Shown here piece by piece: positions 16,697-25,382 of a stretch of 56,986 bases of DNA (position 1 is its first letter; each line of letters opens with the position of its first letter). Under the pieces are notes generated by a model. It saw only the letters and a program-made list of their open reading frames with translations. It did not search any database and had not been told where the DNA came from. The stretch spans positions 1 through 56,986 of the forward strand of contig NZ_MZGT01000034.1 of NCBI RefSeq assembly GCF_002029255.1, in the 5' to 3' direction. The position numbers were made by a program, and so were the translations under genes. The DNA comes from Clostridium chromiireducens. Lineage in GTDB: Bacteria > Bacillota > Clostridia > Clostridiales > Clostridiaceae.

Positions 16697-17917
16697 TCAT
16701 AGTACATTACCAATATATAATGCCATCTTTATTTTAAGGCAATCTTCAAAGTTATGAAGATCACACTTTAATGATTCTTCTATCTTTTTTATGCGATATG
16801 TCAGCGTATTTCTATGCAAATACAATTTTTCTGCTGCTACAGATAAATTACAATTTTCACTTAAGTACGTATCTAAGATTCTTATAGAACTAATTTCTTT
16901 ATCTTTTTTAGGCTTCTCTATAATTGGGCCTAATATTTGTTTATAGTAATTGCTCAGTACATCTTTGTTTTGAATACTAAATATTAAACCATATACTCCA
17001 ATATCATTATATTTTCTAATTTCATTATTAGTTTCCTCATATTTTAGGCTTTCGATGACCATTTTAGCCTCGCTAAATGATTGCCTCATCATACTTAAAT
17101 CTTCATAGCTATTTCCAATCCCTATATTTACCGATATTCCATCTATACGTTTTATGATTATTTCTTGCACTTCTCTTAGTGCTTTCTCTAATCTATTCGC
17201 AGAGTTTTCTTCAGATCTGTTGAGAAATATAATCTCATTATCATTATCAATAATAGGAACTTTTAATGAATACTTTTCTAAAATATCCTGAACTATTTTT
17301 CTAAGTTTTAATTTTGTTCGAGATATGCTTATTTCATCATATACATTTTTTGATTGTTGAATTTTCTTAATTCCATCAATCTTTATAATACATATATAAC
17401 ATTTTCCTTGTAAATTATAGCCAAAGTAATTAGCTTTAGCCTTAATATCTACTGCGAAATCCATCTGACTAAATAATATATTATTTAGAAAATCATTCAT
17501 AAATTTTTCTTCAATACGTGCTAATATAACTGCATTGCTTATCTCTTTTGAAACTTCAACCAGTTTTACTTCCCACGGCAATGTAAGTAGAGGCATACCT
17601 AATCTATCTGCAATCTCAATAGCTTGGCTAGGTACTTCTTTTATATATTTTCCGATATTTATAATAAGACCTACTCCATTTTTTTCACTTATTCCTTCAA
17701 TGAGTTTTGTTAAAACGCTAATATCTTTCCTTATTCCTACTCCAGTAATAATGACTATTTCTCCACCTTGCAGCCATTTTATACCTTCCAAGGGATCTTC
17801 AAGGCACTCTGATACGTATATCCATTCTATACATTTTTCTATACCCGAATCTCCTGCTATTAGTTCCATATTTTTAAGAGTGCTTAATTTTAAAATATCT
17901 TTTACTAAAATTGACAT
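16697..17917 (-). CDS. PucR-family transcriptional regulator (paralogue 1)
   Basis: This 406-residue regulator has the PucR plan. An N-terminal purine-catabolism-type sensor domain (about 1-125, WIYVSECLEDPLEGIKWLQGGE) comes first, then a middle CdaR GGDEF-like domain. The C-terminal helix-turn-helix is at about 350-400 (YLSENCNLSVAAEKLYLHRNTLTYRIKKIEE). Such proteins are usually activators responding to a nitrogen compound. It starts with ATG after GGAGGGA. It is a tandem paralogue of the next gene, with long identical stretches (KCIEWIYV, PLEGIKWLQGGEI, LPWEVKLVEVS). Position next to gabT, amino-acid transport and amidase genes suggests control of amine or GABA use. Confidence 0.88.
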   Translation of the reverse strand: MSILVKDILKLSTLKNMELIAGDSGIEKCIEWIYVSECLEDPLEGIKWLQGGEIVIITGVGIRKDISVLTKLIEGISEKNGVGLIINIGKYIKEVPSQAIEIADRLGMPLLTLPWEVKLVEVSKEISNAVILARIEEKFMNDFLNNILFSQMDFAVDIKAKANYFGYNLQGKCYICIIKIDGIKKIQQSKNVYDEISISRTKLKLRKIVQDILEKYSLKVPIIDNDNEIIFLNRSEENSANRLEKALREVQEIIIKRIDGISVNIGIGNSYEDLSMMRQSFSEAKMVIESLKYEETNNEIRKYNDIGVYGLIFSIQNKDVLSNYYKQILGPIIEKPKKDKEISSIRILDTYLSENCNLSVAAEKLYLHRNTLTYRIKKIEESLKCDLHNFEDCLKIKMALYIGNVL

Positions 17918-17949
17918 ATCATTCCCTCCTATCCCTTATATAATAAAAA

Positions 17950-17976
17950 AGCCTATCACATAAAATGTGATAGACT
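17950..17976 (-). terminator. Terminator after the second pucR gene
   Basis: CTATCACA (17953-17960) pairs with TGTGATAG (17966-17973), followed on the minus strand by GC-TTTTTTATTA. It ends transcription of the upstream paralogue before the next pucR. Confidence 0.75.
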
Positions 17977-18000
17977 ACGTTGTCTATTTCTTATTTAGTC

Positions 18001-19224
18001 CTACTTTATGACTGTATTAATATACAAAGCCATTTTTACTTTAATGCAATCATTAAAATTATGAAGATCACAATCTAGAAGTTCTTCTATTTTCTTAATT
18101 TTGTATTTAAGAGTATTTCTATGTAGAAATAACTTTTCTGCTGTTGCAGTAATATTACAATTCTCATTTAAATACGTATCTAATATCTCAACTAAATTAC
18201 TATCTTTACTTTTATTATCATTATTAATTATTGGTCCTAAAACATCAAAAAAATAATTTTCTAGGGTGCTTCTATTTTTTATACTAAAAATAAGTCCATA
18301 AATTCCTATATCTTTATATCTAGTGATTGTATCATCTAGGCCTTGGCACTTAGCACTATCTATAGCTAATTCAGCTTCATTAAATGATTGCTTCATCATT
18401 TTCAAATCCTTATAAGAATTACCTACACCGATACTTACAGAAAGACCGTCCATACGTTTTTTTATAACTTCTTGTATTTCTTTTAACGCCTTGTCAACTC
18501 TAGTCATACAATTTTCTTCTGATCTTGTAAAGAAAATAACTGCATCATCTTTGTCAATGATAGGTACTTTAAGTGCATGTTTTTCTAATATATCCTGTAC
18601 AATTTTTCTAAAAGTAATCTTAATTTTAGATATACTTATTTCATCATCTAAATGCTTAAACTTCAGGTACCTTTCAAACCCATCTATATCTATGACACAA
18701 ATACAGCATTCACCTGATAGGTTATATCCAAAATATGCTGCTTTTTGAATAGCATCGCCTTCTAATTCTCCATCTCCAAAGAGAATATTGCTTAAGAAGT
18801 GGGTTAGAGAATTTTCTTCAATACGTGACAAAACAATAGCATTACTAATTTCTCTTGAAACCTCAACCAATTTAACTTCCCATGGTAATGTGAATAGTGG
18901 AATTTCAAGTTCATCTGCAAGTTTAATTGCTTCGTCAGATATACTTTTTATATATGGTCCTATATTCACTATTAAGCCGGCTCCATTTTTTTCATTGATT
19001 CCTCTAATAAGATCTAATAATAAACTTGTATTGTCCTTAATTCCAACACCAGTTATAAAAATAATTTCTCCACCTTGAAGCCATTTAATTCCTTCTAGTG
19101 GATTCTCGAAACACTCTGCTACATATATCCATTCTATACACTTTTCTAAACCGTTCTCTCCTCCAACCAGATTGATTTTTTTTAAGGAATCTAATTTAAG
19201 TATATCTTTTACTGAAATTGACAT
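18001..19224 (-). CDS. PucR-family transcriptional regulator (paralogue 2)
   Basis: This is the second of two tandem PucR regulators, about 407 residues, with the same three-part structure as its neighbour. The N-terminal sensor contains WIYVAECFENPLEGIKWLQGGE and the C-terminal HTH is YLNENCNITATAEKLFLHRNTLKYKIKKIEE. The chosen ATG at 19224 follows AAGGTGG. A GTG three codons upstream lies in that site and is unlikely. The genes are separated by a terminator and are independently transcribed. The N-terminal sensor differs from paralogue 1 in many residues, so the two may answer to different ligands. Confidence 0.88.
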   Translation of the reverse strand: MSISVKDILKLDSLKKINLVGGENGLEKCIEWIYVAECFENPLEGIKWLQGGEIIFITGVGIKDNTSLLLDLIRGINEKNGAGLIVNIGPYIKSISDEAIKLADELEIPLFTLPWEVKLVEVSREISNAIVLSRIEENSLTHFLSNILFGDGELEGDAIQKAAYFGYNLSGECCICVIDIDGFERYLKFKHLDDEISISKIKITFRKIVQDILEKHALKVPIIDKDDAVIFFTRSEENCMTRVDKALKEIQEVIKKRMDGLSVSIGVGNSYKDLKMMKQSFNEAELAIDSAKCQGLDDTITRYKDIGIYGLIFSIKNRSTLENYFFDVLGPIINNDNKSKDSNLVEILDTYLNENCNITATAEKLFLHRNTLKYKIKKIEELLDCDLHNFNDCIKVKMALYINTVIK

Positions 19225-19233
19225 AACATCCAC

Positions 19234-19698
19234 CTTTACACTTAGTTTATTTAAGAATTTGCGTTTGCTTACTATATTTTTATCATATATCTTGTTATAA
19301 AAAAAGAATTATTTTTAACTCTGTAAAAATAATAAATAAACAACATGTAACTTAATCTTATATGATAACTTGCCGAAATTATAAATATTCTTGTCCAATA
19401 AGCTACTACTCGATGAGTTCCCCTCGTTGCTACATAAATATTTATAATTTCTAGTGAAGATATCAACATAAATTTTTAGCAAATTTGTAAATATGTTTGT
19501 TTAATAGGCCATGTAGTGAATTGGTTATTTTTTGTGATAACAAATCCAAAATAGATGTATGTTCATTTCTTATCAAGAAGTACTAGCAAAAGTTTTCATC
19601 AAATCAGTAAATTTCTAATTATATATTTTCAATAATATCTGCGAAAGATAATAATTTATCAAATACCATTTAACTTATTACACTAAAATTCAACTTAA
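19234..19698. other. Intergenic region between pucR and ABC permease genes
   Basis: This 465-base gap contains the family 2 long palindrome (19337-19503, listed separately) with its nested hairpin. The rest is plain AT-rich sequence in which I see no gene. A short frame at 19272-19469 falls within the palindrome and is not credible. Confidence 0.6.
19337..19503. repeat. Palindromic repeat family 2, long copy with nested hairpin
   Basis: The ends TAAACAACAT (19337-19346) and ATGTTTGTTTA (19493-19503) pair. The right end carries 25 bases (19474-19498, from TTTTAGCAAATT to AATATGTTT) identical to 52000-52024. Inside, AAATTATAAATATT (about 19376-19389) pairs with AATATTTATAATTT (about 19438-19451). 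At its centre are TAGCTACTACTCGATGAG and CTCGTTGCTAC. The nested 77-base part is absent from the second copy. It lies in the upstream region of the second pucR gene, so a leader-RNA role is possible. Confidence 0.65.
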
Positions 19699-20406
19699 CT
19701 AGCTGAATTTAAGCATTTTCTTTTCTACTAGTTTCACTAATTGAGCAAGTGGTAAACTTAATATTAAATAAAATCCTGCTAGAATTGTGTATGATTCAAT
19801 AGTTAAAAATGATTGTGACGCATAACTTTGAGTACGTAATAACAATTCACTAACTGATACGTATGCAAGTAGTGATGTATCTTTTAACATCATTACTAAA
19901 TAGTTTCCGAACACAGGTATTACATTACGTAATGCTTGAGGTATTACTATTCTAAATAAAGCTTGTTTATTTGTAAGTCCAAGTGCTAAAGCTGCTTCTG
20001 TTTGTCCACCTTCTATTGATAATATTGATGAACGGATTACTTCCGAAATATAACAGCCATAATTAACTCCAAGACCTATTGTTCCTGCAACTAATGAACT
20101 TATTTTAAACTGATATCCTGGATTCCAAATTTGTATTATCATTGACAATATAAGTGGTACTACATAATACATATACACCAATTGAACTAGTAGAGGTGTC
20201 CCTCTAATAAATTCTAAAAATACTACTAAAATCCCTCTTAGAGCTTTTATTTTACTAATACGTCCAATTGCAATAAACAATCCTAAAACTATTGCTAATA
20301 AAAAACCAAAAACTGTCGCCTGTATTACAACCCAAAGACCAGCTTCTAGTGAAGGTACTAAAAACTTAAATGCAGTACTGAAATCTAAGTTAGATAATAT
20401 GTCCAT
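19699..20406 (-). CDS. Polar amino-acid ABC transporter permease
   Basis: This 235-residue permease is of the HisM/GlnP type with about five membrane segments. The family loop EAALALGLTNKQALFRIVIPQALRNVIPVFGNY (about 138-170) contacts the ATPase. FIRGTPLLVQLVYMYYV is the usual N-terminal region. It is the last gene of the operon ATPase - binding protein - permease and probably acts as a homodimer because no second permease is seen. It is preceded by a 13-bp hairpin that probably lowers its expression relative to the binding protein. Substrate unknown; location suggests an amino acid or amine feeding the local catabolic genes. Confidence 0.9.
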   Translation of the reverse strand: MDILSNLDFSTAFKFLVPSLEAGLWVVIQATVFGFLLAIVLGLFIAIGRISKIKALRGILVVFLEFIRGTPLLVQLVYMYYVVPLILSMIIQIWNPGYQFKISSLVAGTIGLGVNYGCYISEVIRSSILSIEGGQTEAALALGLTNKQALFRIVIPQALRNVIPVFGNYLVMMLKDTSLLAYVSVSELLLRTQSYASQSFLTIESYTILAGFYLILSLPLAQLVKLVEKKMLKFS

Positions 20407-20424
20407 ATACTTCTTCCTCCTTTT

Positions 20425-20454
20425 CTAAAAAGAATCCGTAAGGATTCTTTTTAG
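20425..20454 (-). other. Intra-operon hairpin after the binding-protein gene
   Basis: CTAAAAAGAATCC (20425-20437) and GGATTCTTTTTAG (20442-20454) form a perfect 13-bp stem with a four-base loop, 10 bases after the binding-protein stop codon. Such hairpins stabilise upstream mRNA or partly terminate it, giving more binding protein than permease. Confidence 0.8.
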
Positions 20455-20463
20455 TAGATTATA

Positions 20464-21348
20464 TTATTTATCTGAAATATGACCATCTTCTACTGAAACA
20501 ACATAGTCTTCATTCATTCCATACTTTTGAAGAAGCTTAAGAATTGTTCCATCTTTTTTCATCTCATCAAGTTTCTCATTAACTGCATCTGCTAAAGCCT
20601 TATCATTTTTTCTAACAGCAGCTGCTACCATTCCAGATGCTTCAGCTTTATATGGAGATAGGATTTTTAAGCTAAGACTGCTGTCTTGAGATAATGTATA
20701 CCCTGCAACCATACCGTCAGTTATACATGCGTCTACTTTACCTGTATTTACTGCTAACATTAATTCAGATTGACTTCCAAATACTTTAACATCTTTAACT
20801 AATCCTGCTTGTTGCCATTTTTGTGCAGTTTCTAAGAACGCTGTTCCTTTTTGTCCACCTATTACTGCATCCTTTAAGTCATCTTTGCTAGCAATCTTAG
20901 AGTTCTTAGGTATAACAACAGCCTCGCCTTCTTTGTACCATATGTTTGTAAATAATGCTAATTTTTTACGTTCATCTTTAACATACATTCCGTCTGTTAC
21001 CATATCTACGCTATTGTTGTTTAATTCAACTAATAAGTTTTCAAATGGTATTTGTTTCATTTCAACTTTATTAATTCCAAGTCTTTTTGCAACTTCTGTT
21101 ATTATTTCTGCATCAATTCCAGTAAATTCATTTGTTTTAGCGTCTATAAAAGCAAATGGAGCATCATTTGATGAAGCAACTGTTAATACCCCTTTTTCCT
21201 TAGCTGCTGCTAATGTATCCTTTGCTTTATCACCACTTGGCGCTGCTGAAGTACTACTAGATCCCCCAGAACCGCATCCCATCATAAATCCAACACAACT
21301 TATTACGACAATCATTAAAGCTAATAGTTTTTTACATATTTTTTTCAT
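20464..21348 (-). CDS. Amino-acid ABC transporter substrate-binding lipoprotein
   Basis: This 294-residue family 3 solute-binding protein has a lipoprotein signal (lipobox FMMGC, cysteine 25) and a Gly/Ser-rich linker. The binding fold has the usual landmarks: SSNDAPFAFIDAKTNEFTG, then DAEIITEVAKRLG, DMVTDGMYVKDERKK, GGQKGTAFLE and DACITDGM. The DGM where many proteins have an ITDG/STMTIT pattern and the acidic start of the mature protein do not identify the ligand. It is the middle gene of the operon, 66 bases after the ATPase gene. Confidence 0.9.
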   Translation of the reverse strand: MKKICKKLLALMIVVISCVGFMMGCGSGGSSSTSAAPSGDKAKDTLAAAKEKGVLTVASSNDAPFAFIDAKTNEFTGIDAEIITEVAKRLGINKVEMKQIPFENLLVELNNNSVDMVTDGMYVKDERKKLALFTNIWYKEGEAVVIPKNSKIASKDDLKDAVIGGQKGTAFLETAQKWQQAGLVKDVKVFGSQSELMLAVNTGKVDACITDGMVAGYTLSQDSSLSLKILSPYKAEASGMVAAAVRKNDKALADAVNEKLDEMKKDGTILKLLQKYGMNEDYVVSVEDGHISDK

Positions 21349-21414
21349 ATTACATTCCCCTTTTCATAATTATTTATTCTTTCTTTTGAAGCCTAAGCTT
21401 ATTACCATTAATAT

Positions 21415-22140
21415 TTAATTTAGAACTCTAGATAAGAATTCTTTTGTTCTTTCATTCTTAGGATTTGAAAAAATCTCTTTTGGTGCTCCTTCTTCAACAA
21501 TGTATCCCTTGTCCATAAATATAACTCTATCTGATACATCTCTAGCAAATCCCATTTCATGAGTTACAACTATCATTGTCATGCCATCCTTTGCTAATTG
21601 CTTCATAACATCCAATACATCTCCAACTAATTCTGGATCTAAAGCTGATGTTGGTTCATCAAACAAAAGCATTTTAGGTTCCATTGCTAGTGCTCTTGCT
21701 ATAGCAACCCTTTGTTGCTGACCCCCTGATAAGGTCTTAGGATATACGTCTGCTTTTTCATGCAGGCCAACCTTTTTAAGAAGTTCATATGCTATTTCTT
21801 CTGCCTCTTTCCTATTTTTCTTTTTTGTAAGAATAGGTGCTAACATGACATTTTCTATTACTGTATGTAGTGGAAATAAATTAAACTTTTGAAATACCAT
21901 ACCCACTTCTTCTCTAAGTGATCTAATATCTGTACTCTTATCTGTGACAACTCTCCCGTTATAATACATTTCTCCACCAGTTGGGGTTTCAAATAAATTT
22001 AAACACCTTAGAAAAGTACTTTTTCCAGAACCAGATGGTCCTATAATACAAACTACTTCGCCTTCTTTTATATCTACGCTGATATCTTTTAATACTTCTA
22101 GCTCTCCATATTTCTTTGACAATCCAGAAACTTTATACAT
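21415..22140 (-). CDS. Amino-acid ABC transporter ATPase, GlnQ-like
   Basis: This 241-residue ATPase is of the polar amino-acid uptake family and has all motifs intact: Walker [10 protein letters not shown] (33-41), Q-loop [13 protein letters not shown], signature [15 protein letters not shown], Walker [15 protein letters not shown] and switch VTHEM. It is the first gene of a three-gene importer operon. A terminator-like hairpin sits only 40 bases upstream of the start codon (22180-22208), with a long untranslated region before it, so expression may be controlled by attenuation. Confidence 0.93.
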   Translation of the reverse strand: MYKVSGLSKKYGELEVLKDISVDIKEGEVVCIIGPSGSGKSTFLRCLNLFETPTGGEMYYNGRVVTDKSTDIRSLREEVGMVFQKFNLFPLHTVIENVMLAPILTKKKNRKEAEEIAYELLKKVGLHEKADVYPKTLSGGQQQRVAIARALAMEPKMLLFDEPTSALDPELVGDVLDVMKQLAKDGMTMIVVTHEMGFARDVSDRVIFMDKGYIVEEGAPKEIFSNPKNERTKEFLSRVLN

Positions 22141-22179
22141 ACTCTCAACTCCTAATTCCTATTAAATTGAAATATAAAA

Positions 22180-22208
22180 AAGCGCACTGTTTTAATTTCA
22201 GTGCGCCT
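22180..22208 (-). terminator. Hairpin with U-run in the ABC operon leader (twin 1)
   Basis: AGCGCACTG (22181-22189) pairs with CAGTGCGCC (22199-22207, outermost pair imperfect), followed on the minus strand by TTTTTTAT. The sequence GGyGCACTGAAATkAAAA is nearly the same as at 24975-25004. It is an intrinsic terminator placed 40 bases before the GlnQ-like start codon, so it probably works as an attenuator. Confidence 0.7.
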
Positions 22209-22610
22209 TTGCATTTACTATAATCTTATTATTTTGTTTTATGTTAGAATTATCTTATCATGAAATTTTGGTACTTTCTATGATCACAAGTAACATTTTT
22301 TTTGTGCAGTCTGCATAATATTTAATCTTAAGTTTTATTCCTCTTCATTGATTTCATAAAATTAAAATCTGTTTGACTAAATCAAATATCTATGCCACTT
22401 GAAGAACTTCTTTACTTGTATGTATATTATCACATTTTAATCTATAAGTCTATTATCTTTAATAACAATATTTAAGTGCACTGTGCACAAGTTATTTATT
22501 ATGAAAATATTCCTCACTATTATTATGTTCTATGAAAGCAACTACACTTCGCAACTATAACCTCTTTTCAAAATTTCCCACTACAGACATACCTTCATTA
22601 ACAATAAATA

Positions 22611-22643
22611 ACAAACGTCTCATAAACACTTATGAGACGCGTT
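22611..22643 (-). terminator. Terminator after the nitrilase-family gene
   Basis: ACG-TCTCATAA (22614-22624) pairs with TTATGAGA-CGCG (22629-22640), 30 bases after the stop codon, followed by a T-rich stretch on the minus strand. Confidence 0.65.
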
Positions 22644-22671
22644 AACTAAACTTCATATTTTCCCATATAGA

Positions 22672-23493
22672 TTAATAGTTCTTTACTATCTCACCATATA
22701 ATTCTGGTCTTCTATCTTTAAACATTGTATAATAATCAGATTTCATCTTTTTCGGTAGTTCTAAATCTATTTCAGCTGAAATTATACCTTCTATCTCTTC
22801 ATTTAATTCTCTTATGGGCCTTCCAACAGGATCTATAATTTTACTATGTCCAAAGAATCCCAATTCTTTATCATATCCAACTCTATTTGCTGCCACTAAA
22901 TACATACAGTTATCAAAAGCTCTTGATCTTGTTACTAAATCCCAATCATCAGAATAAGGTTTTTCCCAATTAGTGCTGACAATAAGAAGTTCGGCTCCTT
23001 TTAAACAATAAGTTCTTGCAACCTCTGGAAATGCTGTATCCCAACAAATCATTACACCAACTTTTCCAAATGATGTATTAAAAATCGGAAACTCACACCC
23101 AGCCCTAAAGTACGTTTTCTCAGTATCAAAAAGGTGTACTTTTCTATATACTCCTGCTATATTTCCTTTATTATCGATACAAACAGATGAATTATAAAGA
23201 ATATCTGTTAAAACAGCATCCCTTTCTGGGAATCCATATACTATGTTAGTATTGAATTTCCTAGCCAGCTCACTTATTACTTTTATGCTCTGGCTATCCT
23301 CTACTGTTTCCGCTAAATTTTGAAACTCGCTGCCACATTCATATCCAGAGGTTATTAACTCAGGAAATACTATTAAATCTGTTTCATTATCTTTTTCCAT
23401 AACTTCAGTAATAAAACTTACCATCTTCTCTAAATTATATTTAACATCACCTAATTTAGGTTCCATTTGAACGCACGATACTTTTATTTTCAT
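22672..23493 (-). CDS. Carbon-nitrogen hydrolase (nitrilase superfamily amidase)
   Basis: This 273-residue amide hydrolase has the complete catalytic triad of the nitrilase superfamily: Glu45 in VFPELITSG, Lys118 in YRKVHLFD and Cys150 in VMICWDTAFPE. Length and the DTEKTYFRAG segment place it with the soluble omega-amidase, N-carbamoylputrescine amidase and related aliphatic amidase branches. The exact substrate cannot be read. It is cotranscribed with the APC permease encoded 11 bases upstream, so it probably hydrolyses an amide that the permease imports and feeds amino acid or amine to the local aminotransferases. Confidence 0.87.
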   Translation of the reverse strand: MKIKVSCVQMEPKLGDVKYNLEKMVSFITEVMEKDNETDLIVFPELITSGYECGSEFQNLAETVEDSQSIKVISELARKFNTNIVYGFPERDAVLTDILYNSSVCIDNKGNIAGVYRKVHLFDTEKTYFRAGCEFPIFNTSFGKVGVMICWDTAFPEVARTYCLKGAELLIVSTNWEKPYSDDWDLVTRSRAFDNCMYLVAANRVGYDKELGFFGHSKIIDPVGRPIRELNEEIEGIISAEIDLELPKKMKSDYYTMFKDRRPELYGEIVKNY

Positions 23494-23504
23494 TATATAT
23501 CCCT

Positions 23505-24926
23505 CTATTCTAATACGTAATTTGGACTTTCTTCAACGATTCCTTCATTAGTATCTTTAATATTTTCTTCACTAATTTCCTTTATTCTTTTTCCAAATAT
23601 ATTACTAATCACAAAACCTATAACTATCCATCCTAACACTATATATGGGAACAAGTTGCTTGGAAATGCTGGAATAGGATATATATTTGAATAAAGTACA
23701 TATAACAACGCTGCAATTGATACTATTGGTACTATTAAATGTACTTTACTCCAAATTTTATTTTTAGTAAAGTAAACCATAGCTCCTACACTTGTAAATA
23801 TATATGAAACAAGTATAGCTAAAGATCCTATAGTTGCCAAATATCCAAACACTTCAATCCCATCATTTTTATATAGTGAAATTTGAACTATATCTGAAAT
23901 AATTATTATTAATATTAACGCGAAATATGGAGTATCATGCTTTGAATGAAGTTTCATCATAGCCTTAGGCATTATTCCATCTCGTCCAAGGGCAAATAAC
24001 ATTCTTGATCCAGCACAATAAGATCCAAGCGCACAAGAGAAATTTGAAAATGCAGCTACTAAAATTAATATTGTTCCATAACCTGTTGTCATATATTTAG
24101 TAGATAAATCAGCTAGAGGTAAAGTAGTTGAAGATAGTTGTTCAAGACCTTGCGAATCAACTCCAAACCCAATAACTTGTGCATAGCTACACACTAAATA
24201 AAATATCCCTGATAAAAATACCGCACTTATTATTGCTATTGGTATAAACTTTTTAGGGTTCTTTGTTTCTTCTCCTAAGCTTGAAGCACTTTCGAAACCT
24301 ATGAAAGAAAGAAATGCAAATACTGAAGTTGATGCGAGTGCCGATATCCCAACACCATTTGTCTTAAATGGAACTACGCTTAAACCTGTTGTAGTACCTA
24401 CCTTGAATAATATAACAACTGATAAAACTAATATAAGAAATATTGACAAACCTTCTATTACGAGAATAATTCTATTGCATATTTTTGCGTCAATTATACC
24501 TAAAATGATCATGGCAATTGAAGCTACTACCGAAATCGGTAACCAGTTAACGCTTATTCCAAATACAGCTAAAAATCCAGAGAAGAAATTACCAAAACCA
24601 GCTGCGGTACCTCCTGCCAATGTAATGTATGCAAGCAATAGTGCCCATCCTGCTGTAAATCCCATTTTATCTCCTAGTGACTTTTTTGTAAATGCATAAA
24701 GCGAACCTGATGCTGATATATAATGATTAAATTTTATAATTGAATATGATACCAATCCTACCACTATAGTTGAAATTAGAAATACAAGTGGTACAGAAAA
24801 TGCACTTGTTTGAGCCATTAAAGATACGTTTAATGCCATGGCTGCTGTTGGTGCTATAATAGCAACTGATAATGCCACTGTTTCAATAATACTTAAATTG
24901 TCTTTTTTTAAACTTGATTTACTCAT
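23505..24926 (-). CDS. APC-superfamily amino acid/amine permease
   Basis: This permease of about 473 residues has around twelve membrane segments and belongs to the amino acid-polyamine-organocation superfamily. The conserved first segment IIAPTAAMALNVSL, then FSFIGFESASSLGEETKNPKKFIP (segment 6 to the cytoplasmic loop) and SRMLFALGRDGIMPKAM are typical. The ATG at 24926 follows GGGAGGAA; an earlier in-frame ATG at 24941 overlaps that site and is rejected. It lies 11 bases before the amidase gene. A terminator-like hairpin 50 bases upstream is nearly identical to the one before the GlnQ-like gene. Confidence 0.88.
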   Translation of the reverse strand: MSKSSLKKDNLSIIETVALSVAIIAPTAAMALNVSLMAQTSAFSVPLVFLISTIVVGLVSYSIIKFNHYISASGSLYAFTKKSLGDKMGFTAGWALLLAYITLAGGTAAGFGNFFSGFLAVFGISVNWLPISVVASIAMIILGIIDAKICNRIILVIEGLSIFLILVLSVVILFKVGTTTGLSVVPFKTNGVGISALASTSVFAFLSFIGFESASSLGEETKNPKKFIPIAIISAVFLSGIFYLVCSYAQVIGFGVDSQGLEQLSSTTLPLADLSTKYMTTGYGTILILVAAFSNFSCALGSYCAGSRMLFALGRDGIMPKAMMKLHSKHDTPYFALILIIIISDIVQISLYKNDGIEVFGYLATIGSLAILVSYIFTSVGAMVYFTKNKIWSKVHLIVPIVSIAALLYVLYSNIYPIPAFPSNLFPYIVLGWIVIGFVISNIFGKRIKEISEENIKDTNEGIVEESPNYVLE

Positions 24927-24974
24927 TGTGATTCCTCCCAAATAAAATATTTTTCTAGACTAAACAAAACAAAA

Positions 24975-25004
24975 AGGCGCACTGATTTTCATTTCAGTGC
25001 ACCA
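24975..25004 (-). terminator. Hairpin with U-run before the APC permease (twin 2)
   Basis: GGCGCACTG (24976-24984) pairs with CAGTGCACC (24995-25003, one mismatch), followed on the minus strand by CCTTTTTGTTTTG. It lies 62 bases after the stop codon of the TIGR04076-like gene and 49 bases before the permease start, so it can be a terminator of the first or an attenuator of the second. Confidence 0.7.
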
Positions 25005-25065
25005 TTGCATCAAATATTATTCTATTAATATGTGGATTAATTTTATTAAAATCTACCTAACTACA

Positions 25066-25344
25066 TTATTCATCTTCATATTGTACTATAGTAAACTCCA
25101 CTGTTTCCGGACAATCTGGACATTGAAATGTCAACTCATTAAATCCCATTTGCTCAGCTGTCACCCGTTTTCTAGCTGCATATATAAATGGATAAAAAGC
25201 ACTTATTGCTGTTAAACATACATTTGCTGATTTTTCTTTATTAAGTACAGCTCCATCTAAATATATTTCATCTCCTGCTTCATATAAATGACATTTTGAG
25301 CTTTTTACAACTATTTTTACCTTGTATTCTCTAAATTCACTCAT
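25066..25344 (-). CDS. TIGR04076-like small cysteine-containing protein
   Basis: This 92-residue protein resembles the TIGR04076 family: an N-terminal VKIVVKSSKCHLYEAGDEIYLDG (Cys18 followed by the GDE turn), a central CLTAISAFYPFIYA (where the family has CPxAFxxLYP), and a C-terminal CPDC (75-78) before a beta strand ending VEFTIVQ. Four cysteines (18, 43, 75, 78) could bind a metal or be redox active. The family's function is not known to me. It lies 38 bases after the Fe-ADH gene and is probably cotranscribed with it. Confidence 0.72.
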   Translation of the reverse strand: MSEFREYKVKIVVKSSKCHLYEAGDEIYLDGAVLNKEKSANVCLTAISAFYPFIYAARKRVTAEQMGFNELTFQCPDCPETVEFTIVQYEDE

Positions 25345-25382
25345 CCTCAGCCACCCCTTATATAAATTGGGCTATCTTATGT

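Larger units (their letters stand above)
22141..22671. other. Leader/promoter region of the amino-acid ABC operon
   Basis: This 531-base gap contains, in minus-strand order: the nitrilase-gene terminator (22611-22643), and the tandem palindromic hexamers GTGCAC-T-GTGCAC (22476-22488). A possible promoter follows around 22446-22471 (TTGTTA ... TATAGA). Next are a 15-bp palindrome TTTGACTAAATCAAA (22372-22386), then about 160 bases without visible structure, then the hairpin at 22180-22208. The long leader ending in a hairpin close to the start codon is notable. I see no T-box or known riboswitch consensus. Confidence 0.45.

Noticed and set aside
19272..19469. 65-residue minus-strand frame
   Set aside because: It lies inside the family 2 palindrome, has no ribosome site and no resemblance to a known small protein.
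22180..25004. T-box or known riboswitch before the two transporter genes
   Set aside because: No T-box anti-terminator consensus (GGTGGnACCGCG) or other recognisable aptamer core could be found upstream of either hairpin.
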